IMG/VR virus record: IMGVR_UViG_3300032236_000734
Span: 1-32,645 of that record
From: a virus
Length of the DNA stretch: 32,645 nucleotides
Direction: 5' to 3' (one strand)
Below are positions 16,096 through 22,418 of this stretch, one piece after another. Every line of letters starts with the position of its first letter. The first letter of the stretch is position 1. The notes beneath the pieces are model-generated. The model made no database searches. It was not told the origin of the DNA and saw only the letters and a list, made by a program, of their open reading frames with translations. Both the position numbers and the translations under genes were made by a program.

Positions 16096-16260
16096 TTACC
16101 CCGCCGATTCGTCGGTGGGGATTTTTTTGTTTGCTATTACAGTGGCTACATGCCATGCTTCTTCCCAAACGGTAAAAGGGTCACGCAGCAGATCTTTGTT
16201 GTTGGTTCTAATTAACAAAGAAACCCAATCGTGATACTCTTTTTTTATTTGTTCTTCCAT
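16096..16260 (-). CDS. Small hypothetical protein at the end of the replication block
   Basis: 54 residues (MEEQIKKEYHDWVSLLIRTN, then KDLLRDPFTVWEEAWHVAT and a polar tail). The start overlaps the end of the upstream gene by 16 bases. It is predicted mostly helical and has no membrane segment. Its last codons (PTDESAG) are read from the DNA that forms the plus-strand terminator hairpin. The helical, W-containing pattern and the overlap support a real gene; function unknown. Confidence 0.6.
   Translation of the reverse strand: MEEQIKKEYHDWVSLLIRTNNKDLLRDPFTVWEEAWHVATVIANKKIPTDESAG
16099..16128 (+). terminator. Rho-independent terminator of the late (plus-strand) transcript
   Basis: A 9-base GC-rich stem (CCCCGCCGA with TCGGTGGGG, one G-U pair) around a TTCG loop is followed by A and seven T (16122-16128). 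It lies 27 bases after the last late gene. There is no equivalent T-run for the minus strand, so termination should be one-directional. The hairpin overlaps the 3' end of the convergent minus-strand gene at 16096-16260. Confidence 0.9.
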
Positions 16261-16478
16261 TGCAATACCCGCCCTTTATGATCTTTGGTTACATCCATTA
16301 AAGGATCTTCATGTGGCTCTAAGCTCTCAATACCTCGAGCAGATTGTGCTCTAAAGTCTGCCCACTTTTTCTTATAATGTTCTTGCTCAGATGGCGGCTG
16401 CCATTTATGTTTTACACGCCAACGAATGGTGACATCTGTTGTTGATGGCGTATATACATACTCAAATGGAATACTCAT
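16245..16478 (-). CDS. Hypothetical protein (77 aa)
   Basis: 77 residues, Trp- and charge-rich (RWRVKHKWQPPSEQEHYKKK, then WADFRAQSARGIESL). The start overlaps the upstream stop as ATGA, showing translational coupling. The first 25 residues look like beta-strands and the rest like a helix with a polar tail. I do not recognise the family. It is the second-last gene of the replication/modification transcript. Confidence 0.65.
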   Translation of the reverse strand: MSIPFEYVYTPSTTDVTIRWRVKHKWQPPSEQEHYKKKWADFRAQSARGIESLEPHEDPLMDVTKDHKGRVLQWKNK

Positions 16479-17149
16479 AGATCTTTTCCTTTCGTACTAA
16501 GCCAAGTCCTTAATGCTGTCATACCACCATCAATAAGAACATGGTTAGGTAGTGGCTTATACTTGTCATAAACTGAATGATTAATGAAGTTCTTCATTAG
16601 CAAGTACGCATCGGCAAGAGGCGGAAAATAATTAAGCGCCCGGTTAGTATCAATGCACGAGAGATCAAACTGCTTGCCAAACTCAGTAGTAATCATGTGT
16701 GCTTGTGCATCCAATAGTCCTATGATAATAACACGCGGCTTGTCATCACGACTACTTTCGTATTCTGGATTATGCTTGGCTACTTTAAACTCGTGCTCAA
16801 GTTCTTTGACAGCATTCCTAACTTCTTCTTTAAAAGTCTTTGCAAACTGCTTGGCCAGTAGGGCCACAAAGGCATCCAATGATGGGGTATCTTGAACCAC
16901 AGGAGTGGGCTCTGGGGCATCGATCTTTTGAGGCGCAATGGTAATTGCATGCGCACGAGCTTTAACTTCTTTGACAAGTTTCATATCGCAACGAACACTA
17001 GTTGCGGGTCGCTGACGATCAGCATCCAATACCGATTGCGCATCACTTACAGCAATAGATAACTTGGCCCCATTATTGTAAAGCTCAATAGCCCGTACAA
17101 TAACTTGCTCACGTTCTCTGGAAGTCCAACGAATTTTAGGTGGTTGCAT
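16475..17149 (-). CDS. Conserved phage protein with possible N-terminal DNA-binding helix
   Basis: 224 residues from the ATG at 17147-17149, which has AAAGGA 6 bases upstream; a TTG 15 bases earlier is less likely because it overlaps that ribosome site. The N-terminal segment (KIRWTSREREQVIVRAIELY, then QSVLDADRQRPATSV) resembles phage proteins with a short HTH-like start. A linker follows (about 85-110), then a helix, then an alpha/beta part (PRVIIIGLLDAQAHMITTEF, then FDLSCIDTNRALNYF). The gene has its own putative promoter and leader (17175-17190). Function unknown. Confidence 0.65.
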   Translation of the reverse strand: MQPPKIRWTSREREQVIVRAIELYNNGAKLSIAVSDAQSVLDADRQRPATSVRCDMKLVKEVKARAHAITIAPQKIDAPEPTPVVQDTPSLDAFVALLAKQFAKTFKEEVRNAVKELEHEFKVAKHNPEYESSRDDKPRVIIIGLLDAQAHMITTEFGKQFDLSCIDTNRALNYFPPLADAYLLMKNFINHSVYDKYKPLPNHVLIDGGMTALRTWLSTKGKDL

Positions 17150-17174
17150 TTGCGTTCCTTTCAATGGTCAAGTA

Positions 17175-17190
17175 CTACACGTGAATTATA
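17175..17190 (-). promoter_or_regulatory. Putative phage promoter, site 4 (perfect -10)
   Basis: On the minus strand a TATAAT (+ strand 17185-17190) shares its TAA with the stop codon of the hydroxymethylase gene. It is followed by CACGTGTAG (17175-17183), the counterpart of CTCATGTAG at three other sites, and then by a TTGAAAGG leader just upstream of the ATG at 17149. No clear -35 is present at 16-17 bases. It probably starts a short transcript for the last three minus-strand genes. Confidence 0.5.
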
Positions 17191-17971
17191 CATCCAAGAG
17201 CCAACGTGAGAATGGATGAGCTGTATCAATATGCTTATCCATTAACATATGTGCTTCATATCTTTGAATTCTAGGTGGTTTATCAGCCACAGGAATATGT
17301 TGTTGCTTTTTAAGTATCTCATTAAACATCTGCATACGGGATTCATAAACATGAAAAGACCCAACGGATATAGTCAATGCGCCTATTTCTGCATTAAGTA
17401 GGACTGCCACAATTTCTTGTAGGAACGAAAAAGTTGGGATATCATTAGCCATTCCCCATAAAATATCTTGGCTACGCATAATAACTCTCGCATTGAGCTT
17501 ACCACGGCGCAAGCGGAACTCAATAGCAATCGTACAGGGGACATCTTTAGCCTCCACGTCCATGTGATCCACATCAGTGCCAAACATAGGGATAACTGCT
17601 CGACGACTCATGGGGTCTTTTTGCAATAGTTTGACAATATGCCTAACGCCGTATTTGCCAAACCAATAGCTACCATAATTGCTATTTAGCTTACCATTGA
17701 CAACAATCTTACCCCATTGGGCTGCATGCTCTGAAATGGATGTATCAAAAGGGTCTGCTTTCACATACCATGCCATTTCACGCTTGAGATAGTTAAGGTT
17801 GAAATTACGACCAGCAAAAGAATTGAAGCGCACGAAAGGGCCAAGAGAATAAGTAAAGTTCTCTATTTCAAGTGTTTTTTCTCCTCGCGGGTTTGACTCG
17901 ACACCGCGGTATTCAAGTGCCTTATAGATAAGTATAAGATCTTCTTCATGATAGATGAGTGGTATTTCCAT
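17186..17971 (-). CDS. Deoxycytidylate (dCMP) hydroxymethylase, thymidylate synthase fold
   Basis: 261 residues with the thymidylate synthase fold. Motifs sit at the same numbers as in E. coli ThyA: SRR at 122-124, catalytic Cys146 (DVPC), R166-S-Q-D169, G173, and H207/Y209 (SFHVYE). The decisive difference is D177 (MANDIP), where thymidylate synthases have Asn177 (PFNI). That Asn selects dUMP, and Asp at this place is the hallmark of dCMP hydroxymethylases such as T4 gp42. The likely reaction is dCMP plus methylene-THF and water to 5-hydroxymethyl-dCMP. It overlaps the end of the dNMP kinase gene by 26 bases and is followed by a putative promoter. A ThyA-like methylase acting on dCMP is the main alternative. 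Confidence 0.85.
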   Translation of the reverse strand: MEIPLIYHEEDLILIYKALEYRGVESNPRGEKTLEIENFTYSLGPFVRFNSFAGRNFNLNYLKREMAWYVKADPFDTSISEHAAQWGKIVVNGKLNSNYGSYWFGKYGVRHIVKLLQKDPMSRRAVIPMFGTDVDHMDVEAKDVPCTIAIEFRLRRGKLNARVIMRSQDILWGMANDIPTFSFLQEIVAVLLNAEIGALTISVGSFHVYESRMQMFNEILKKQQHIPVADKPPRIQRYEAHMLMDKHIDTAHPFSRWLLDV

Positions 17972-18890
17972 AGTCGCTTTCTGTTACGTGATAAGGCTGG
18001 TGAGGGAAATGCTGCATGTGATATAACGGTGGTGGTAGCTTATAGGCTTGTATGTTATTGTTTAGCGCCCATGCGTAAGCGTTATTGCCTAAGGCAAAAA
18101 CTCTACTAGGCTTTAGCTCTTGTATAAATGACGAGTCAGTAGGTGTGCCTTGATAGTTTTGTGTATTGATCCAGTATAAGTCACTCTCTGGTACGCCTTC
18201 TCTTTCAAGTGTCTCAGCCAGCATACGACTAGGGCCATCATCATCTAGGAAGTTAATGAAAGGCACCACGGCTGCAGAGGCTTTAATATTGGTTCTAGGC
18301 CCTTTATCGCAAAGCATAAGTATATTACCGGGCTTAAAACTGCCACCTCCAGAAGCCCTATTAGGTGTGGATCTATTCACCAAAGTCTCAACGAGGGACT
18401 CCAGTGCATCTCTCTCGTAGTCATAATGCACAATTGGAAGGCAAGTTTGCTGTGGGAGTGTCTCGTAGGCCTCATATACTGCGCCAAGCTGCTCTGTTGT
18501 ATCTAAGTACTCAATGCCTTTGCGTTGCTTGAAAGTGTCGACGCATAATGACAAATCAGGTTGGCAATGTACAACCACTGCGCCACGAGATAATGCAACA
18601 CGTTCTAGCATACGACGCCTTGGCAAGTCTACACGATTGGCGCCATTACGATACACTGTGCCATAAATAGGTTCTGATAGCCATGACCGATCCATGATGA
18701 CATGATCATCATAAGTAAGTGCTTGAGTCATCGACCTAAAATACGTCTTACATAAGTCTTCGGTGCCCATTCCAGTATATGGGCCATGCTTAATAACATG
18801 AGCCATACGATCATTTTGGAATTTCTGTCGAAGCTTGTCAGCAAGGATGGTTTTACCACCCCCATCTGGCCCCTCAAGAATTACTATCAT
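17946..18890 (-). CDS. P-loop deoxynucleoside monophosphate kinase fused to UDG-like domain
   Basis: 314 residues. Residues 1-175 are a thymidylate-kinase-type P-loop kinase: Walker A GPDGGGKT (7-14), the DRSWLSEPIYGTVYR block (67-81) with the DR motif, and a QRKG lid-like stretch (122-125). After a Gly/Ser linker (about 178-186), residues 188-314 resemble the uracil-DNA glycosylase superfamily: GPSRMLAETLEREGV, then DLYWINTQ, then LKPSRVFALGNNAYAWAL and a PPPLYHMQHF end similar to the HP-Y-RF motif. The catalytic residues of family 4 UDG are not evident. Between a dCMP hydroxymethylase and a glycosyltransferase-like gene, the kinase probably phosphorylates hydroxymethyl-dCMP, as T4 gp1 does. 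The role of the second domain is unknown. Its ATG abuts the glycosyltransferase stop directly. Confidence 0.78.
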   Translation of the reverse strand: MIVILEGPDGGGKTILADKLRQKFQNDRMAHVIKHGPYTGMGTEDLCKTYFRSMTQALTYDDHVIMDRSWLSEPIYGTVYRNGANRVDLPRRRMLERVALSRGAVVVHCQPDLSLCVDTFKQRKGIEYLDTTEQLGAVYEAYETLPQQTCLPIVHYDYERDALESLVETLVNRSTPNRASGGGSFKPGNILMLCDKGPRTNIKASAAVVPFINFLDDDGPSRMLAETLEREGVPESDLYWINTQNYQGTPTDSSFIQELKPSRVFALGNNAYAWALNNNIQAYKLPPPLYHMQHFPHQPYHVTESDYGNTTHLS

Positions 18891-19778
18891 TTATAACCAC
18901 CCTTCTACGTTTAACAGCGTATCATGTAGAGTTGCTGTTTTTAGCTTATCTGCTTGAAGCCATGCAAGATATTCACGTGCTTCATCGCTCATTTTCTCAA
19001 TTTCTTTTAAAGTATATCCGTAGGCCGGATGTATGATGCCGGTTTCTTTCGGGTCACTACCGAGTATAGATCCGCTGTGCGCAGCATGTAGATAACGGAC
19101 TCTCCACCATCCACAACCTGCATGGGCATAGGTAGGACAAAGCACGCCTTTATATCCCCCGTATTCCCACACAATCTGAGATTCCAAGAGCCTAGGCTGT
19201 CCAAGGGACTTTCCACCCACGGAATGTAAAGACCATGTAAGATGTTGTCCGGCAGCCCAATCATGTGCGTCTTTCGATAATGATGCGTTATACCACTCTG
19301 TTTTACGCTGATCCCAACGCAACTTATGAGTAGCAGGTAGTTTATATAATGGCGATGGATCCCAATGACGTAAGTCATCAACCGGCAAATCCATCAATTT
19401 AGGATCACCCCATGGAAATAATGGTGCCAACCATGTGCGCTTAGTTAAAGTGTCTGCACTAATTCGTGTTTCCCATGTGGGTATCACACGTTGGAAAGAC
19501 CAATCATCCAAGCAAATCCATGCATCTGGCCGTTGTGCCAGTGCCCATATTGCGCCATCTGTGTTAGTAGCATTATGGTCAATAGGGTATAGGTACACAA
19601 AGACTTTATCATACTCAGATAAATCATCTCCAGATGCAACTGCTTGATGGTAGACATCATGCCCTAAGCGCTCGAAAGCATTACACATCAATGCTGGAAT
19701 AGATACAAACTTTGTAGAGCTTGCTCGATCAGGATGATTTGTATGCGTCTCGGTGACGCCGGTAATAAGGATCTTCAT
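18891..19778 (-). CDS. Putative DNA (hydroxymethylcytosine) glycosyltransferase, T4 BGT-like GT-B fold
   Basis: 295 residues. The N-terminal half reads like T4 beta-glucosyltransferase: MKILITGV start, ASSTKFVSIPAL helix, ERLGHDV, LSEYDKVFVYLYP, GAIWAL, and WICLDDW (88-93), where D92 lines up with the BGT catalytic base D100. A WYNASLSKDA segment follows. The C-terminal half has YGG (206-208), GVLCPTYAHAGCGWWRVRYL (211-230) and GSILGSDPKE (236-245), matching the sugar-nucleotide-binding part of BGT around R269. I align this by eye, without a search, so the fold is a strong guess and the donor sugar unknown. The gene order with hydroxymethylase and kinase supports a role in glycosylating hydroxymethylcytosine in phage DNA. 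The start overlaps the upstream stop (TAATG). Confidence 0.65.
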   Translation of the reverse strand: MKILITGVTETHTNHPDRASSTKFVSIPALMCNAFERLGHDVYHQAVASGDDLSEYDKVFVYLYPIDHNATNTDGAIWALAQRPDAWICLDDWSFQRVIPTWETRISADTLTKRTWLAPLFPWGDPKLMDLPVDDLRHWDPSPLYKLPATHKLRWDQRKTEWYNASLSKDAHDWAAGQHLTWSLHSVGGKSLGQPRLLESQIVWEYGGYKGVLCPTYAHAGCGWWRVRYLHAAHSGSILGSDPKETGIIHPAYGYTLKEIEKMSDEAREYLAWLQADKLKTATLHDTLLNVEGWL

Positions 19779-19990
19779 TATTCACTCAATGAGATATAAC
19801 CTGCTTCAACATCATGGTTAATGTCACCTGAGCGACCACCTTGCTCAAGATATTCTGCAACGATCATACCATTTTTGTATAGTGCAAAGCGATCAAATGA
19901 TAATGATGCTGGGCGTTTAGGGTTGCCTTTGAATACAACTGTGATGGTTGCATTCTTATTGACGTGACGACGCGACTTAGTCTCTGACAT
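19778..19990 (-). CDS. Small conserved phage protein (70 aa)
   Basis: 70 residues from the ATG at 19988-19990, preceded by AAGGAG with an 8-base spacing; an upstream extension to 20041 lacks such a site. It is basic at the start (MSETKSRRHVNKNATITVVF), then PKRPASLSFDRFALYKNGM, then VAEYLEQGGRSGDINHDVEA. I recognise the PKRP-S-S-DRFALYK-GM-V-EYL pattern as a small conserved protein in replication regions of many phages; its function is unknown. It is probably a small nucleic-acid-associated protein. It is coupled by TAATG to the glycosyltransferase gene. Confidence 0.72.
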   Translation of the reverse strand: MSETKSRRHVNKNATITVVFKGNPKRPASLSFDRFALYKNGMIVAEYLEQGGRSGDINHDVEAGYISLSE

Positions 19991-20037
19991 AGCAGGATCT
20001 CCTTGTTGTGTGAGTAATGGAATGGCATGCATACTTT

Positions 20038-21423
20038 TCAAATATCAATAGCTGCAATTTTATCACGTTGCACGTAATCACGCACAGCGTTTAACAGATT
20101 TTGTTGAGTCTTATCTTTGCGCTTAACGGCTGACATGATGGCTTCATCCACAGTATCTTTAGCAATAATGTGGTGTACTACAATGTGGTTTTTCTGTCCT
20201 TGCCTCCAGAGTCGGCGTATGAATTGCTCATAGACTTCAAGTGACCAAGTGAGTGAGTACCAGATAACCGCATGACCAGAGCCTTGTAAGTTAAGACCGT
20301 GGCCAGCTGACATCGGATGCGCAAGTAAAACTGGAATCTCCATGGCGTTCCATGCGCGAATAATGCTATCAAGTCGAGAACCCACAACACCAGAACCAAT
20401 GATTGGAGCTTCAGGAAACGCAGCTTGGAGTCTTTCCAAGTCGTGCTGAAAATGATACCCGATAATGCAAGGTTGTCCTGACAACTCCTCCACCAAATCT
20501 TGAACCGCCTGTGTTTTGGCATCGTGAATGTGGATGGTTTGTTTTTTTTCTCCATCTAAATAAGATCCTCCATTGGCCACTTGTTGACATTTCATGACAG
20601 CCACGGCTGCATTCACAGCGGTTATATTGCCATATTGCAAATCAATGGTTAGGTCATCTTCAAGGCTCTGGTAAATTTTCTTAGCATCTGCAGGTAGATC
20701 TACCACAATATTGTTATACGTTAGCTCAGGCAAATCTAGATGGTCTAGTGCCGCCATTCTAAGCACCTTACCTTCTAACCTATCGTAGATTTGTTGTTCA
20801 CCTTGTGGTTTGATCTTCCATTCATATCCACCAAAGCCAGATGGATAGAAGTAGGTATTTTTAAAATGCGTGATGTAAGGGCCAAAAGTAGCGCCTTGGT
20901 CAATGATATATTGAGGGCCAAAGATATCCAATAGACTATTAGGCGCAGGTGAGCCAGTTAAACCCCAACGGCGATCAAACTTGTTCAACAAAGGCTTTAG
21001 CGTTTTAAAGCGTTGCGTTTGTGTATTCTTTAAGTAAGAACTTTCGTCAATAACTAGAATATCAAATGGCCAAGGCTTACCATTGAGTTGAGATGATAGC
21101 CAACCAATGCCTTCAAAGTTAATAACAAAAATGTCGTTATTTTGCTTAAGTACTTTGGCTTTGTTAGGACCATGCAATACGCCTACTGAGTAGTCTGCAA
21201 ACTGCTCCCATTTCTTAATCTCAGCCGGCCATACTGCATGTACAGGCCGTAAAGGGGCAATGACTAGCATCTTTTTTGCAAGCCCTTTTGTACGTAATAC
21301 TCTATAAGCTGACAGCACAACTGAGGTTTTGCCTAGGCCCGGGTCTAGCCAAAGAGAACCAGAACCTCTAGTAATGAGGAACTTTACAGCCTCTTTTTGA
21401 TACTCATGCGGTTCCCAAAACAC
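20038..21423 (-). CDS. SNF2-family DNA helicase/translocase
   Basis: 461 residues, starting at GTG with AAGGGATC upstream and overlapping the nuclease gene by 20 bases. Motif order: PHEYQKEAV (Q-like motif), Walker A LDPGLGKT (26-33), motif Ia VIAPLRPV, DESS (126-129) as motif II followed by YLKN, motif III GLTGSPAPN (154-162), and in the C-terminal lobe HPMSAGHGLNLQ (motif V) and QFIRRLWRQGQ (motif VI). This is the SNF2/DEXH-box set. The length fits phage single-subunit helicases used in replication or recombination. It is the largest helicase in the window, so it may do the main unwinding, but a replicative helicase could lie elsewhere in the genome. Confidence 0.92.
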   Translation of the reverse strand: MFWEPHEYQKEAVKFLITRGSGSLWLDPGLGKTSVVLSAYRVLRTKGLAKKMLVIAPLRPVHAVWPAEIKKWEQFADYSVGVLHGPNKAKVLKQNNDIFVINFEGIGWLSSQLNGKPWPFDILVIDESSYLKNTQTQRFKTLKPLLNKFDRRWGLTGSPAPNSLLDIFGPQYIIDQGATFGPYITHFKNTYFYPSGFGGYEWKIKPQGEQQIYDRLEGKVLRMAALDHLDLPELTYNNIVVDLPADAKKIYQSLEDDLTIDLQYGNITAVNAAVAVMKCQQVANGGSYLDGEKKQTIHIHDAKTQAVQDLVEELSGQPCIIGYHFQHDLERLQAAFPEAPIIGSGVVGSRLDSIIRAWNAMEIPVLLAHPMSAGHGLNLQGSGHAVIWYSLTWSLEVYEQFIRRLWRQGQKNHIVVHHIIAKDTVDEAIMSAVKRKDKTQQNLLNAVRDYVQRDKIAAIDI

Positions 21424-21691
21424 TATCGATCCCTTCTTTAGAGTCTATAACGTGGACATCATGGCCTAGATTTTGGAGTTCTTTGTGTATCTTTGCTTGT
21501 AACGGCGATACTTTGCCTCCGGGCCTCTTCAGTTCTACCCATAATGTATTTCCACCAGATAGCACCACGATCCGGTCGGGCCACCCCCTGGCAAAGTGGA
21601 CATGTAGCTTTAATGTGAGGAGGCTTTTCTTTTTGCATTGTCTTGTAAAATAAGCTTCAAGGTCGCGCTCAAGTAGAACTTTGGTTACCAT
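21404..21691 (-). CDS. VRR-NUC domain nuclease
   Basis: 95 residues from the ATG at 21689-21691 (a TTG 6 bases upstream is an alternative). It starts TKVLLERDLEAYFTRQCKKK and continues to HFARGWPDRIVVL, then TLWVELKRPGGKVSPLQ, with the GWPDR and ELK catalytic motifs of the VRR-NUC (PD-(D/E)XK-like) family. QAKIHKELQNLGHDVHVIDS completes the fold. Small stand-alone VRR-NUC proteins are common in phages and cleave branched DNA or Holliday-junction-like structures. It lies between a SNF2 helicase and a RecB-like nuclease with short overlaps. Confidence 0.92.
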   Translation of the reverse strand: MVTKVLLERDLEAYFTRQCKKKSLLTLKLHVHFARGWPDRIVVLSGGNTLWVELKRPGGKVSPLQAKIHKELQNLGHDVHVIDSKEGIDSVLGTA

Positions 21692-22326
21692 TGGCAAGGC
21701 CCGCCATTATCTTTACGAAAGTGGCACCAACGGCAATTATTACTCGGTTTTGGCGCGTAAATGTCATCCCTTTCAATGCGAACAATACGATTTCCAATCC
21801 ATTCTTTAAGAAATGTGAAGTCTTTGCGCGTATACGTAGGCATTGCGGTTTGCTTATGAAGATCAATATAGCAAATTTCAGTAGTAACTTTTTCTACTTT
21901 CGGATACTCAGCCAAGATAATAGCTGCGTACAACTTGAGTTGATCTCCATAATCGCGCTCTTTACCTGTCTTCCAATCCAATACATGAGCATGATCACCA
22001 TCAATCCACAGCACGTCGTAAATACCACGAAGCCAAGCATTGGCAGCAAGAAAATCAGTGCGAACCCAGTCTTTTGTAATCGCAAACTGTACTTCACTTT
22101 TAGCCCCTTTTGCAATAAGTGCTGCAACGTAATCATTCCAATACGCAAATGTACCGTCAAGTTTTTGCTGTAAATCAAGCGCATTTTCAAACGTAGTATG
22201 AATATCTTTGCCACGTTGTGCTGCATCGCCTGTAGGTTCTTTTAAACCTTCTATGCGAGTTAGCTTATACTTATATGGGCATTCCTCATAAGTTTTAATT
22301 GAAGAATGCGATAAGGTTTTTGCCAT
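21685..22326 (-). CDS. PD-(D/E)XK exonuclease, RecB/Cas4-like, with probable Fe-S cluster
   Basis: 213 residues. The N-terminal SSIKTYEECPYKYKL gives Cys16. RGKDIHTTFE (39-47) supplies the motif I His, GIYDVLW the Asp104, and VLDWKTGK the Asp117/Lys119 pair, followed by QLKLY. The C-terminus CRWCHFRKDNGGPC provides Cys198, Cys201 and Cys211. Four Cys placed this way are the Fe-S cluster ligands known from AddB- and Cas4-type nucleases. It is probably a phage recombination or end-processing exonuclease, acting with the adjacent VRR-NUC, helicase and DNA polymerase. The start is coupled to the upstream small gene as TGATG. Confidence 0.9.
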   Translation of the reverse strand: MAKTLSHSSIKTYEECPYKYKLTRIEGLKEPTGDAAQRGKDIHTTFENALDLQQKLDGTFAYWNDYVAALIAKGAKSEVQFAITKDWVRTDFLAANAWLRGIYDVLWIDGDHAHVLDWKTGKERDYGDQLKLYAAIILAEYPKVEKVTTEICYIDLHKQTAMPTYTRKDFTFLKEWIGNRIVRIERDDIYAPKPSNNCRWCHFRKDNGGPCQW

Positions 22327-22418
22327 CAAGGTCTCCAGATAAATAAATCAAGTAGTTCTACAATAAAGACGGCAATATAAGTAATTACTAACCACCAGAT
22401 GTAATCAATATCATTCAT
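22326..22418 (-). CDS. Tiny membrane protein (30 aa)
   Basis: 30 residues: MNDIDYIWWLVITYIAVFIV and then ELLDLFIWRP, essentially one membrane span with a short charged start. It is linked on both sides, its ATG overlapping the CorA stop (ATGA) and its stop overlapping the nuclease start (TGATG), which supports translation. It could be a membrane partner of the CorA-like protein, or a coupling peptide. Such short proteins are hard to confirm by eye. Confidence 0.5.
   Translation of the reverse strand: MNDIDYIWWLVITYIAVFIVELLDLFIWRP

Noticed and set aside
17186-17971. Plain thymidylate synthase (thyA)
   Set aside because: Fold and motifs fit, but the dUMP-selecting Asn is Asp, and the neighbours are a kinase and a glycosyltransferase-like gene, which favours dCMP hydroxymethylase.
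17186-19778. 5-hydroxymethyluracil (hmU) pathway instead of hmC
   Set aside because: hmU hydroxymethylases keep the Asn; here it is Asp, and a BGT-like transferase acts on hmC in known phages. Not excluded experimentally.
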